A stretch of DNA of 64,000 nucleotides. It comes from Erythroxylum novogranatense. Lineage: Eukaryota > Streptophyta > Magnoliopsida > Malpighiales > Erythroxylaceae. Under the pieces are notes generated by a model that worked only from the letters and a program-made list of their open reading frames with translations, was not told the origin of the DNA and ran no database searches. Below, one piece after another: positions 21,946 through 33,451 of this stretch. Both the position numbers and the translations under genes were made by a program. Position 1 is the first letter of the stretch. Each line of letters starts with the position of its first letter. The stretch is from NCBI GenBank assembly GCA_029891385.1, contig CM057230.1:15699372-15763371 (forward strand). Reading direction: 5' to 3'.

Positions 21946-24900
21946 CTATTGGTAAAACGCCTTCAAATTCTGAGAGTTCCAAGGTCTTGGTAGAACCTTC
22001 CCTTTCGCATCGCGTAGAACGTAAGAACCATGGCCGACTTGCTTAATCACCCTGTAGGGTCCTTCCCACGTCTGTCCGAGCTTTCCAGGATACTTCCCGA
22101 CCGCCTCGGCCTTTCGTAGGACGTAACTGCCTATCTTTACATCGCTCGGCTTGACCCTTCTGTTGTAAAATTTGGTCGCCCTTTGCCTAATGGCTTCCGA
22201 ACGAACGGCTGCCCTTTCTCTATCTTCACTGAGGAGAACGAGTTCCGCTCTGCGGGCTTCATCATTCCGCTCTTCTTCATAGCCCGACATCCTTTAATTA
22301 TGCAATGCCACCTCATCGAACTAGGGCTTCCCAGAAGGTCATCTGACAGTGTTTCCCACTGTGGCTCCGTTCGTGTGGTTCTGTATGCCCATAACACTTC
22401 GTCTATTTCTTCCACCCAGGTCTTTCGGCCATCTAGGCGCTTCTTGAGAGCACTCATTATCTTTTTATTGGTGTTCTTTGCAAGACCGTTGCTTTGGGAA
22501 TGGGCTACTGAAGTCAGCTGTAGCTTGATCTTTAGTCGGTCGCAGAAATCTCTGAACTTGTCGTTATCGAACTGTCGACCGTTGTCTGCTACCAGCACCA
22601 TAGGCATTCCAAAGCGGGTCAAGATGTTTTCTTCTGAAATTTTCCACCTACGCTTTCGGTAATTGTGGCGACCGCTTCCGCTTCTACCCATTTGGTGAAG
22701 TATTCCACTGCTACTATCAGGAACTTCTTCTGTCCGGGACCGAGAGGGAAAGACCCTAGTATATCCATTCCCCATTGAGCGAAAGGGATGGGGTGACTTA
22801 CAACTTTCATCCTCTCGGTCGGCTGGTGAGACAAGTTGCTGTTTCTCTGGCAGGCCTCACATCGGTCGACTTTCTCCTGGCAGTCTTTCCTCATCTTGAT
22901 ACCAAGAATACCTTGCTCGATCAATTTATGGGCTAACATTCTGCCTCCTACGTGGTTGTCACACGTTCCTTCGTGCACCTCGGCCATTGTTTGTTCTGCG
23001 TCTTCTTCGTTCAAACATCGCAGTAGTGGCCAGTCATACGATCGCTTGTACAGAGCGTCATTTATGATCGCGTATTCAGCCGCCTTTATTCTCAACTTCT
23101 TGGCCTCTAAACTTTCTTGTGGCTGTGTTCCGTCTAGAAGATACCGTATAATCGGTTCCATCCAACTCAGTCGACCGGTATTTGCATCAAGGACTTCCTT
23201 GGCTTTCTGAATGCTAGGACGATCCAGTCGTTCGACTAGGACATTATTTTTGGCGTCTCGATCAGAGGCCATTTTGGAGAGTGCATCCGCCTTAGCATTT
23301 TGAGCTCGTTCTATCCTGTTGATCGAGTACTGCTCAAAATTACTCAACTCCTGCTTTGCCAGTTCCAAGTACTCGATCATGCTGTTCCCCTTAGCTTCAT
23401 ACTGCCCAGTGACTTGGCCGACCACCACTTGGCTGTCACTATATATCTTTAGATGCTTTACCTCCATTTCCTTAGCCAGTTGGAGACCGGCTATCAAAGC
23501 CTCATATTCTGCCTCGTTATTGGAGGCCTTGAATTCTAGCCGAAGGGCATATTCCACCTTCTCTTCCATGTGCGGGTTGATTAATACCACTCCTGCCCCG
23601 CATCCTTTAGAATTGGACGAACCGTCGACAAACAAACTCCAGGCAGAGAACTGTTCATCCTGCGAGCTTGGTTGGTTCATTTCTGCGATGAAGTCTGCCA
23701 ATACCTGTGCCTTGATCGTCGTCCGGGGCTTGTATTATATGTCGAACTCTCCCATCTCTACCGCCCATTTTATTAACCTTCCAGAGGTCTCAGGTTTTTG
23801 GAAGCATTGTCTGAGAGGCTGGTCGGTCCATACCTCGATGGTATGATTTTGAAAATACGGTCTCAGTTTTCGCGCCGCAGTGATTAAGGAGAGAGCTAAC
23901 TTTTCTATGGGCGCATACCGTATTTCTGGCCCACTCAATACCTTGCTGACGTAGTAGATCGAAAATTGCTCCTTTCCATCCGATCGAACCAGAACCGCAC
24001 TGACTGCCCCCTCTGTGACCTCCAGGTAGATAATCAGGGTTTCTCCCTCAACAGGGCTATGTAGAACAGGTGGGCTCGTCAGATACTGTTTTAAATGCTG
24101 GAAAGCTCTTTCACACTCCTCCGACCACTGAAACTGTGTTACATCTGCTTTCCTCAAAATTTTGAAAAATGGGAGACACTTGTCCCCCAATCTGGACACG
24201 AATCTACTCACGGAGACTATCCGATCAGTCAGTATCTGTACTTCTTTCAAGCACCTCGGTGAAGGCATTTGGACGATGGCTTCAATCTTCTCTAGATTAG
24301 CCTCAATCTCACATTGAGTAATCATGAACCCAAGGAATTTTTCGGATGCCACACCAAAGACGCATTTTTCAGGGTTCAGCTTCATCTGAAATTTATCAAG
24401 TGTCTGGAAGACTTCTTTTAAATCTCCCACATGCTCGGCGGCCGTCTTACTTTTAACCACCATATCATCTACGTAAGCTTCGACAGATCGACCTATCTGT
24501 GTTCTGAAGACCTCTATGACGAGTCGTTGATAAGTAGCCCCAGCATTCTTCAGGCCGAACGGCATCACTTGGTAACAATACGTGCCCTGGTCGGTGATGA
24601 AGGCGGTCTTTTCCTCGTCTTCAAGGCTCATCTGGATTTGATGGTAGCTCGAGAAGGCATCCAGGAAACTGAGAAGTTCATGTCCTGAGGTGGAGTCTAC
24701 TAGCTGATCGATCTTGGGTAAGGGAAAGCTGTCCTTTGGACACGCCTTGCTCAGGTCAGTGAAGTCGATGCACATTCTCCACTTCCCATTCTTCTTCTTC
24801 ACCAAAACCACATTGGCGAGCCATTCGGGGTACTTGACTTCTTGAATGAACCCGGCTTCGAGTAATTTTTCTACTTCTTTTTCGATCACCCCGTCGCTCC

Positions 24901-25780
24901 CTCTTTGTGCCATCGCTTCTTCGTCTCGACGGCATGTAGTCATGCCGAATACCGAGGAGTGTGACGAATCGATCGAGAAATTTAGGCATGTCGCTGGCAC
25001 CCCAAGACCGACCTATTTTTTACCAGATATCAGGATTTCTTTAACCAGTCGCCTCGCGCAATGGAGCCTAGGTTTATGAATTTAGAAGGGTCGGCTTCGT
25101 CCAGTCCGACCCGCTGTGTTTCTTCCACTGGGTTCATCCTATCCATCTCCTCGTTGGCTCTCACATCAAGAGAGCTCGTCAGGACTACCGCCCCGTCTAA
25201 TGTCTTTGTTTTCGCTAAGTAAAATTCCCTGGCAATTCTCTGCTGACCCCTGACAATACCAACTCCGTGGGGTGTCAGGAACTTCATAACTTGGTAGTAG
25301 GTGGAGACGACGGATCTGAGGGCATTTTGAGTAGCCCGCCCGATTATTGCGTTGTACGCCCCTTGAAACTTTACGACTAGAAACTCAACGTCCCTTTCTA
25401 TCGACACGCGCACGCGAACTTCACTTTCAAATTTATCAAGGCGAACGGTGGTCGATGCTTGATTATCCTTTAATGGGGCCGTCTGTAGGTAGTAGTCGAT
25501 CTTCGGATACCTTCATTTGCTTGAAGGCCTTGTAATACAATAAGTCGACCGAGTTGCCAGATCAATCATCACACGCTTCACCTCGAACCGCCTATGTTGA
25601 TTTATCACGAAAAGGCCATCATGAGGGCAACTTACTCCATCGAGGTCGGACTCATCGAATGATATCATCCGTCATTCTCCTCGGCTTTTGGTGGAGGAGT
25701 CTCTGCCGACTGTTTGGCATATCTTTTCTCCCTTTAGTGGTGGATCCTTTCACGCATTTCTACCGAATATCATGTTAATA
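21946..25780 (-). pseudogene. Element A pol: protease, RT, RNase H, archaeal-type RNase H, integrase (broken)
   Basis: Runs right to left. The protease active site near 25560 reads as DTGSS in element B but here has lost one base. RT is intact in one frame to 23735 (KNGKWRMCIDFTDL, then AYVDDMVVKSK near 24460), followed by the gypsy RNase H (EVWTDQPLRQ). After a stop, a second, archaeal-type RNase H follows (LFVDGSSNSKGCGAGVVL, with NNEAEYEAL and YSDSQVVV). The integrase zinc motif (HEGTC, CEACQRN) and catalytic Asp residues (WGMDILG, DNGRQF) are present. The catalytic Glu in NGLAENTNKK is changed to Lys (NGLAKNTNKK, near 22500). Multiple frame breaks and this substitution make the element unable to move by itself. 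Confidence 0.92.
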
Positions 25781-25914
25781 ACCCCGATCGATCCGGTGCG
25801 TCTTGGGGCCCGGTGTTTCTCGTTTCTTTCCTCGACGCCCTCTCTCTTCCGTCGACATCTCAGATTCAGTATTCGCCTCCCTCCGTCATTCCTGTCATTT
25901 CGCCTCTAGGGCGA

Positions 25915-26820
25915 TCACCTATTGTCTGACCGACCTGTCCTCCGCTGATTGTTCCAATCGACGTTTCGTTCGTGCTTCACGAACCGGCCTAACCTTCCTC
26001 TTTGTATGAGGGATTCGATTTCTCTTTTCAACTGCCAACAATCTTCCGTATCATGGTCGACCTCTTTGTGGAAACGACAATATAGATCCGGGTTCCTATC
26101 CTTGTAAGGGGTCTTCATTTTATTGGGTTCTCGGATAGTTTTCCCATCCGCTCTCATGGCCGCCAGTACTTCCGCATATCGTTTGTTAAGCGGGGTGAAG
26201 TCTTGTTGATGCCACTGCCGACCGATCGGCTTTCTCCAGGTCGACTGATCCTCTATCTTTGTGAGACTCATCGCCTACCACTCGCCCGCGATCATCCGCC
26301 TGACGTTTTGTATTCTTTAATACTTCTTGAATGAATGTACTTGTCGCCTTGTCGATCTCTGAATAGATCAAGGCTGATCGAGGGCTAACGACTTCTTAAA
26401 CTCCTCATCCCTCGTATTGCTCATAAACGCGGCCAGCATAGATGAGCAAGTGAGGTCGGGGACCTCGACCGCCTCGTTATTGAACCGAGTGATGAACTCT
26501 CGCAAACTTTCATTCCTTCCTTGGGTAAGTTGCATCACCTCCAAAGCTGTCTTCTGTGGCTGTTTACTGGTGGCGAATTGGTTAAGGAAAAGTAGCCTGA
26601 AATCCTCAAAGCAGGTGATACAGCCGGGAGGTAGACTATTGAACCACCGTTGGGCTCCCTCTTGAAAGGCCGTGCAGAAATCCTTACATTGGATGGCATC
26701 TGGCACACAGTGCAGATTCATCATCGACTGGAAGTGTTGTAAGTAATCCAGGGGATCGGTCTTGTCAGTGTATCTTTCAGGCGTTGGTATTTTGGTTCTG
26801 GGTGCCGGGAGGCTATCCAA
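25915..26820 (-). pseudogene. Element A gag (capsid and nucleocapsid part), broken
   Basis: The minus strand from 26820 reads a retrotransposon gag core (YTDKTDPLDYLQHFQSMMNL, then GAQRWFNSLP and FATSKQPQKTALEVMQL). After frame breaks, the Tat-type nucleocapsid region YCRFHKEVDHDTEDCWQLKR follows at 26271-25915, where one Cys of the usual zinc knuckle is absent, as is common in this lineage. This part is entirely missing from element B. The gag protein would package element RNA. Confidence 0.88.
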
Positions 26821-27389
26821 AATTTATGGAGTGAAGGGAGAGCTGTACTGTAATGTGGGGCAATATGGGCGGAAGCTCATAGCTACGTTAAGCTGTGATG
26901 TCGGGCAATATGGGCGGAAGCTCACAGTCGATCGTCCACAATTTTTTCTAGATTTTCGGTCTGGTGGCGATCGGTCGTCATGCTAGTCTGTCGGGAGGCT
27001 TGCCGCGTAGATGGCTGCCGTTGTGCTGGCTGAGATTGCAAAATCTAGCGGATCAATAGATCAGCCGCTTCCTCAATTTGTTTTCGGTCGGCGCGGTGCA
27101 CAAAGCGGAAGAGGATCGCATCCGATCGGTGTTGTTGAGATTTGGTGCATATTGAGTGTGGCGTTATCCTCACAAATGACACTGCTCTTCTTATTCCAAG
27201 TTCTGAGGTTGCGGTTGATCGTTAAGATCTGAGGATTCCGTCCGGGAAACATGTGATGCAGGCGGTAGAGTTGCAGGTAGCTACAAACCCATGCGTTGCA
27301 TCGCCAGAGCCGCAACAGCTGCTATATCAGGGTTCGTCGCCGCCGCCTGACTGATTTGTGTGTTTCTAGACGTGGTGCCCAGAAGTCGG

Positions 27390-27407
27390 GCCCCACGGTG
27401 GGCGCCA
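27390..27407 (-). other. Primer-binding site of element A
   Basis: On the minus strand TGGCGCCCACCGTGGGGC begins two bases inside the right LTR. It ends in TGG at the LTR side, complementary to a tRNA 3' end in CCA. The TGGCGCC start is shared by primer sites for tRNA-Lys and tRNA-Arg; I cannot choose between them. Confidence 0.8.
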
Positions 27408-27409
27408 AT

Positions 27410-27818
27410 TAGTTCTGCTGATTTTGGCCGAATCAGACGTGCTGCTCGCCCTCCATGAGTCTGCTGCTTTCTGTGATGAGTCCGACGTGAAGATACCTGC
27501 AAAACAAGGAAGGCACGTCGGGGGTTGTGTCCCGATTAGCCCCTCCGATGCTCAAGTCAGTCTTTTGGTGAAGGTGAGGTTGATCAGTGCAGAGATACAA
27601 TTAGGTTATGATTTCGTACCTCAATTATGGGAGAATTATACCTTATATATGATTTTGCAGTTAGGTCTAGGTCTTTACGTGTTTGCATGGGAGACTTCCT
27701 TCTATGGATGGGCCAAGGAGGGCATGGGCTTAGGCATAAGACTGATCTCCGATGAATGGACCGATCGGCTCACGGGTCGTCTTGACTGGATCCGGGCCCA
27801 ACACGGCCGACCCGACCA
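27410..27818 (-). repeat. Right LTR of element A (5' LTR in element sense)
   Basis: 409 bp. In element sense it begins TGGTCGGGTCGG and ends ...GAACTA, where the expected final CA is mutated to TA. Would carry the element promoter. Confidence 0.92.
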
Positions 27819-27823
27819 ATATC

Positions 27824-28168
27824 AAATCAATATGTTTTGTATACACCGTTACTCACAACTCGGAATAAGCCATATGTATCGTAAACATGATACCTCAGCC
27901 ATGTAAGTTCTTAACATTCCTTTTCATTTTGTCAGTATACTCGATAATAACTAGTCTACATTTCGACCTAGATTTCCTTATAAATTCAGTTTCAGCTAAA
28001 ACTCACAAAGACATCCAAAGCTTTATTTTCTCCTCCTCCAAAATCATAGGATCAAAGCTTGGTTTCCATGGAAGATAGTAATGATAATAATATAATAATG
28101 AAACAAAAAAAGAAAATAATTTGTTTACGATAAAGTACGCTAGCCAGCTTATGGTAAGCTATCATAAC
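27824..28168. other. Host spacer between elements A and C
   Basis: 345 bp of AT-rich, non-repetitive-looking sequence. No gene seen. It is flanked by the TSD copies of element A (left) and Copia element C (right, ATAAC at 28164-28168). Confidence 0.7.
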
Positions 28169-28532
28169 TGAAAAATATATTACTGATGAGAAATATGTTT
28201 CTATTTCTTCATATGAGGTATGTACAGGAGAGGAGTATATATACTACAGCTAAGGGCTTGTTATTGGCTAATGGGGAAATGCACTAGGAATTGGTAGGAG
28301 TACTATGTACAATGGAGTAAAAAAATGAAAAGGGGAGCAGGGAGCAGGGAGCAGTGCGTCTTCTGCTAGTTTGTTGTCTCCTCTGCAAGCTGTGCCAGTT
28401 GTCTTGGTCTGGATGGGTTGTCCTCACGTGCTTGCCCTTGCCCGAAGGTGGCCTTTGGTTATGTGTGAAATAAATTGAAGATTGTTTCTTGTTGGGTTCT
28501 CCGTGGGCTCCGTGGATCAGCCCATTTTATCA
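28169..28532 (-). repeat. Left LTR of element C (3' LTR in element sense)
   Basis: 364 bp from TGAAAAATATATTACTGATG to CCCATTTTATCA on the plus strand, matching 32952-33317. Confidence 0.95.
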
Positions 28533-28543
28533 CCCCCTCCTCA
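28533..28543 (-). other. Polypurine tract of element C
   Basis: The minus strand reads TGAGGAGGGGG immediately before the 3' LTR. Confidence 0.85.
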
Positions 28544-31500
28544 AGTCGGAGCTCCGGTAAGGGAAACGGATCCGCACTTGATTTTTAGGGATTCAAACAC
28601 GCGTGCGGTGAGGGGCTTTGTGAAAAGATCTGTGATTTGCTGGCGACTTCGTACATGCTGAAGATCAAGGAAGCCCGAGTTCACTACGTCCCGCACGAGG
28701 TGAAGGTCGATCTCCAGGTGCTTTGTGCGTTCGTGGAAGACGGGGTTTCGGGAGATGTAGATCGCGGCTTGATTGTCGCAGTGTAGAGGTATGGCGTCAA
28801 GTCTCTCGATCTGAAAACACTGTAATAAGTGGACGATCCACTTGAGTTCGCACGTAGTGGAGGCTAAACTGCGATATTCGGCCTCGGCTGATGAACGACT
28901 AACAGTCGTTTGCTTTTTGGTTTTCCAGGAGATAGGGGATCTGCCGAGAAACACGTAAAAGCCGGTCAAAGACCTTCGACTGAACACACAACTGGCCCAA
29001 TCTGCGTCGGAATAAGCGGTAAGTCGTAGATCTGAATCTGAGGCAAAAAAGATCCCTTGAGTTTGCGTTCCTTTAAGGTATTTCAGGACGTGTGTGACTG
29101 CGTCCCAGTGAGGCTTTCTCGGTGATTGCATGAATTGACTGAGTTGCTGTGTTACATAGGTGAGATCGGGTCGGGTGAAGCTCAGGTATTGGAGACGGCC
29201 GACGATGCATCTGTATGATTCCGGATCTGGGAGCAGATCCCCTTCTTCCACAGTAAGCTTCTGTCATGGGACAATGGGTGTGATAAACGGTTTGCAGTCT
29301 AAGAGGTTAGTTTCGTGTAAGATGTCTTGTATGTATTTGTGTTGGCTGAGGATTGTGCCTTTGTCCGATCTTGCTATCTCGACTCCTAGGAAAAATTTAG
29401 CATACCCTAGGTCTTTGATGGGAAATTCTTTGTGTAAGGCATTCTTTACAGTATTCAGGTGATCTTACTTTGCTCCAGTGATTAGGATATCATCCACGTA
29501 AATAACAATGGCAATGAAGTCCATGCCCTAGCCCTTGGTGTATAGGCAATGATCTGCTTCAACCTTGTCGAAACCCAACCCCTTTAACTCAGTAGTTAAT
29601 TCCTTGTGCCATTGGCGGCCTGCTTGTTTGAGCCCGTAGATGGACTTTAACAGTCTGCAGACCTCTCCCGGTTTTGCTTTCTCATAGTCGCGTGGGGGTA
29701 GCATGTAAATTTCTTCATTTAGGGAGCCATGTAGGTAAGCGTCATTGATGTCACATTGTATGATGGGCCATTTTCGGATAGTAGATATAGCTAGGAATGT
29801 TCGGATTGTCACAATCCTAGCTACTGGTGAGAAAACTTCAGAGTAGTCCACACCTTCCCGTTGATTGAACCCTTTTGCCACTAGTTTTGATTTTAGTTTG
29901 TCCACTGTGCCATCGGGGTTATGCTTTACCTTGTATACCCACTTAGAGGCTATTGCTCTCTTCCCTTTAGGCAATTGCTCTAACACCCATGTTTGATTAG
30001 CTTCCAGGGCAGCTAGTTGTTCTCGCATAGAATGGACCCATTCTGGTGACCTACTTGCTGTTTCATACGATAGGGGTTCGAAAATAGAACATACATTACC
30101 TATGAAGTCTTTGTGATCTTGTGTAGGTGTGATCTGAGAATTTGATGTCTTGCCACCATGTATTTTTGCAGGTCCACAGATTGGCAAAGTAATTTCAACT
30201 GAAGCAAGGGAAAAAGTGGGAGTATGAGCTGAAGCATGATGGACATAATCTTCGAGGTATTTAGGTGTGATGCGGGTTCTTTGACTCCTTCTAATTATGC
30301 TACCTGTGGTATTTTCTTGGTTGATGGTAGTGTGATGTTGTGGTGAGGTGTTTTCTGTTGTGGGTGTGCTGATTGTAGGTTGTGTATTTGTTGGCTCTGA
30401 CATTTCACTGAAGGTGTCTGTGTTAATATTGGTTGGATTATGAGGGAATAGCGGTAATGGGGGTATCTGAGGGTGAGGGTATGGTGTGGCAAAAGGAAAG
30501 GTATCCTCGTGGAAAGTCACATCTCTTGAGGAGAAAATGATTTGGGTTTCCATATTCATGACCCTATAGGCTTTGTAGTCTGGCATGTAGCCAAGGAAGG
30601 TGCATTTGGATGCTTTAGGGTCGAGTTTGGTTTTGTGTGGAGTCTTGTTGAGAGCAAAGCATAAACACCCGAAAGTTCTTAGGTGTTCATAGGTTGGTTT
30701 CTTGTTATGCAACTTCTCATATGGGGTTTTCCAATACAGGGCTTTTGCAGGGATGCGGTTTAGGAGATAAGTGGCAGTGAGGAGAGCTTCTCCCCAATAC
30801 TGTTTAGGTAAGTTGGCTGTGAACAATAAGGCCCTTGTGATTTGGAGTAGATGCTTGTGTTTTATTTCTACTACTCCATTTTGTTGTGGGGTATATGGGC
30901 AACTTTTCTGGTGTGTAATTCCCATATCTGCAAAGTATTTGTTGCATTCGTTATTTAGGAATTCCCTCCCATTGTCTCTTTGTATCTTTAGGACCTTAGT
31001 TTCGTATTGTTTTTCAATAGCTGTGATGAAATAGGTTATGGTGGGCTGTGTGTTGGATTTGTGTTTGATCAGGAATGTCCAGGTAGCTCTAGAGAAGTCA
31101 TCAACGATTGTTAAGAAGAATTGTGAGCCATCTAAGGTAGGTACTCTGTATGGTCCCCATAGGTCCATGTGCAGAATTTCAAAGGGTTTAATAGTTTGAA
31201 TTGTGTGTTTGGGAAAGGGTCTTCGGTGTTGTTTGGCCAAGGGACAGATTTGACAATTAGGCATATGGGAATTTGAAAAACTAATTTCATTGATGTGTCT
31301 CAATTTTTGTTCAGAAACATGGCCTATCCTATTGTGCCAAACATTTAAGGAAATAGATGCATGTAGTGCTACACTCTTGGTTGTGTAGAAATCCAGAGGG
31401 GTCCTCTCAAGGTTCCTAGTGGTAGTAAGTTTCCTGCATTCAGCTCATACAATCCATTTTTTGCCCTGACAGTTGCCACCACACTGTTAGTCTGTAGGTC

Positions 31501-31800
31501 CTGCAAAAATAGTCTGTTAGACACAAATATAGCAGCAATGTTGTTCTGTGTAGTAAGCTTGTTAACGGACAATAGGTTTTTAGAAAAGTTTGGAATATGT
31601 AAGATCCCATCAAGTGTTATCTCATCACCGATTGTACCCTGGCATATGTGTTTTACTTGCTGTGTTGTACCGTCTGGGAGTGTAACTGGTTCAAACATAT
31701 GATTTATTTCATGCCTGTAACAGTGGTCTAAGTTGCTAATCATGTGGGATGATGCACCCGAATCAATCAACCATGTGCACTTGTTATCTGTATTGCAAAT
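28544..31800 (-). pseudogene. Element C pol: protease, integrase, RT, RNase H, with stops and a frameshift
   Basis: Protease starts in the gag frame after a TAA at 31801-31803 (WLIDSGASSHMIS). The frame changes between about 31369 and 31303. Integrase then shows the zinc-finger Cys pair (CQICPLAKQH), Asp residues (TIVDDFSRATW, QRDNGREF) and Glu (NGVVEIKHKH). RT shows YLHGSLNEEIYMLPP and the active site IYVDDILITG near 29480-29510. Three in-frame stops cut it: TAG at 29528, TAA at 29465 and TGA at 29264. RNase H is open from 29251 to the end (YSDADWASCVFSRRSLTG, SSAEAEYRSLA, HCDNQAAIYISRNP). It is close to intact and would once have been autonomous. Confidence 0.95.
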
Positions 31801-32901
31801 TTATGTTCGGTTTGTGATGTTACCTGCGTAGTTTGCAAGTCCGCCCAATTTTACCTCTCCTGAGCTCTTTCCTTTGATTGCTTTGGTGATTTCCTGTTGT
31901 ATGAATGCTGCTATGTCATGGGGTATGTGTTTAGTTCTTTCAGTATACTCACTTGTTTCTTGCTGTATTTCTGCAGGAGTGTCATTCATCGCGACACAAT
32001 TGGCTTTGCTTTTCTGCCCTGTCAACTCTTTGTACCAATCAGGGACACCATGAATCTTAAAGCATGTTTCTATGGTATGGCCTGTTTTCCCACACTTGTC
32101 ACAGTATTTGTCTTCCTTCTTAATGAATGGCTTTCTGCCAATGTTGCCGCTATGTCTTCCTCCCCTCTTGGCATTTGTGTTGGACTGCTTCACCATCATT
32201 GCTACATTTATGTTTCTGTCATTACCTGCACTTACTGTTTTCTGCCTCTCCACCGTTTGTAACATTGCGAAAGCTTTATTTACTAGAGGCAATGGTTCCA
32301 TCAACATAATTTGATTTACTACATGTTCATAATCCTCATTCAAGCCCATCAGAAACTGCACTAACCTATGTGTGTTCTCCTTGTTGGAAATTGCTTTAGC
32401 ATCATCGCACGAACATGTAGGCATTGGGTCTAGGCTAGCTAAATCATCCCAATACTTCTTTAACTTTGTGTAATATGCAGAGATAGTAAGGTTACCTTGT
32501 TTAAAAAGGCTGATTTCTCTCTCGATTTGGTACAGCAATGGCCCATTGGCCTCTCCGAACCACTCTCTCAATTCCTCCCAAAGGTCTTTGGCAGTGGGGA
32601 ATGACAGGAAAGCGTTGCTGAGTTCTTTGACCATGGAGTTGAGTATCCATGATTTTACCATGGAGTCTGCTCTCCTCCATCTGGTGAGCAAGGCCGTGCC
32701 TTCTGTTGGTTGTGTGCAAGTCCCGTCCACAAATGAAAGCTTGTCTTTGGCGCATAGGGCAATCAGCATTGATTTGCTCCAGGTTAAGTAGTTATTCCCA
32801 TTGAAAAGGGTTGTAACTAACACTGCTCCGGGGTTCTCTGTATTGGTAATAGAGTTCTTTTCCAAATCTGGGTTGGTATTACTATCAGTTGTTTGTGACA
32901 T
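31801..32901 (-). CDS. Element C gag polyprotein (366 aa, intact)
   Basis: Starts at the ATG at 32901, shortly after the 5' LTR and primer site. The N-terminal part has the plant Copia gag signature (NGNNYLTWSKSMLIAL, DLWEELREWFGEANGP), and a CCHC zinc knuckle (CDKCGKTGHTIETCFKIHG) lies near residue 265. It ends in TAA at 31801-31803, in the same frame as the protease, so gag and pol are separated by one stop codon only. It would form the particle that packages element RNA. Confidence 0.9.
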   Translation of the reverse strand: MSQTTDSNTNPDLEKNSITNTENPGAVLVTTLFNGNNYLTWSKSMLIALCAKDKLSFVDGTCTQPTEGTALLTRWRRADSMVKSWILNSMVKELSNAFLSFPTAKDLWEELREWFGEANGPLLYQIEREISLFKQGNLTISAYYTKLKKYWDDLASLDPMPTCSCDDAKAISNKENTHRLVQFLMGLNEDYEHVVNQIMLMEPLPLVNKAFAMLQTVERQKTVSAGNDRNINVAMMVKQSNTNAKRGGRHSGNIGRKPFIKKEDKYCDKCGKTGHTIETCFKIHGVPDWYKELTGQKSKANCVAMNDTPAEIQQETSEYTERTKHIPHDIAAFIQQEITKAIKGKSSGEVKLGGLANYAGNITNRT

Positions 32902-32940
32902 TGTGGTAGGTAGGTTGTATGTTGTGGATCAGACCTTTGT

Positions 32941-32951
32941 CTCTGATACCA
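32941..32951 (-). other. Primer-binding site of element C (initiator Met-tRNA)
   Basis: The minus strand directly after the 5' LTR reads TGGTATCAGAG, the classical Copia primer site complementary to the 3' end of plant initiator Met-tRNA. Confidence 0.9.
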
Positions 32952-33317
32952 TGAAAAATATATTACTGATGAGAAATATGTTTCTATTTCTTCATATGAG
33001 GTCTGTACAGGAGAGGAGTATATATACTACAGCTAAGGGCTTGTTATTGGCTAATGGGGAGTCTGTACCGGAATTGGTAGGAGTACTATGTACAATGGAG
33101 TAAAAAAATGAAAAGGGGAGCAGGGAGCAGGGAGCAGTGTGCGTCTTCTGCTAGTTTGTTGTCTCCTCCACAAGCTGTGCTAGCTGTCTTGGTCTGGATG
33201 GGTTGTCCTCACGTGCTTGCCCTTGCCCGAAGGTGGCCTTTGGTTATGTGTGAAATAAATTGAAGATTGTTTCTTGTTGGGTTGTCCGTGGGCTCCGTGG
33301 ATCAGCCCATTTTATCA
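32952..33317 (-). repeat. Right LTR of element C (5' LTR in element sense)
   Basis: 366 bp. It differs from the left LTR by a patch of nine mismatches near 33058-33068, a 2-bp indel and about six single changes. Confidence 0.95.
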
Positions 33318-33451
33318 ATAACTAAAACACAAGAAACGCCTTTCTACAGTTTAATTTTAGTAACTATAAAAACTAAATTATCAGCAATCTTGAATTTCTG
33401 ATAAACAGAGTATAAATAATTAAAATTTTTGTTTACTTAAAATTTAGTTTT

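Larger units (their letters stand above)
17392..27818 (-). mobile_element. LTR retrotransposon A, Ty3/gypsy Tat lineage, 10.4 kb, decayed but structurally complete
   Basis: Two LTRs bound the element and a perfect 5-bp target-site duplication ATATC flanks it (17387-17391 and 27819-27823). Element sense is the minus strand: the primer-binding site lies next to the right LTR, the polypurine tract next to the left LTR, and gag then pol run right to left. The domain order protease, RT, RNase H, a second (archaeal-type) RNase H, integrase is diagnostic of the Tat lineage, which includes Ogre, Retand and Grande. Between pol and the 3' LTR lie a 74-bp tandem repeat array and an antisense coding region on the plus strand. 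Outside the first 60 or so bases, I count about 14 differences in some 345 aligned LTR bases (about 4%), so it appears older than element B. Confidence 0.93.
28169..33317 (-). mobile_element. Copia LTR retrotransposon C, 5.1 kb, complete structure with broken pol
   Basis: LTRs of 364 and 366 bp, perfect 5-bp TSD ATAAC (28164-28168 and 33318-33322), a primer site for initiator Met-tRNA and a clear polypurine tract. Element sense is the minus strand. Domain order gag, protease, integrase, RT, RNase H is that of Copia. Gag is intact, while pol has one frame change and three in-frame stops. The LTRs show about six scattered differences plus one dense patch, so the insertion is fairly recent. Confidence 0.95.

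Noticed and set aside
17392..27818. Reading elements A and B as plus-strand elements, because the first coding region from the left is on the plus strand
   Set aside because: Gag/pol, the primer-binding site at the right LTR and the polypurine tract at the left LTR all place element sense on the minus strand. The plus-strand region is the antisense extra gene.
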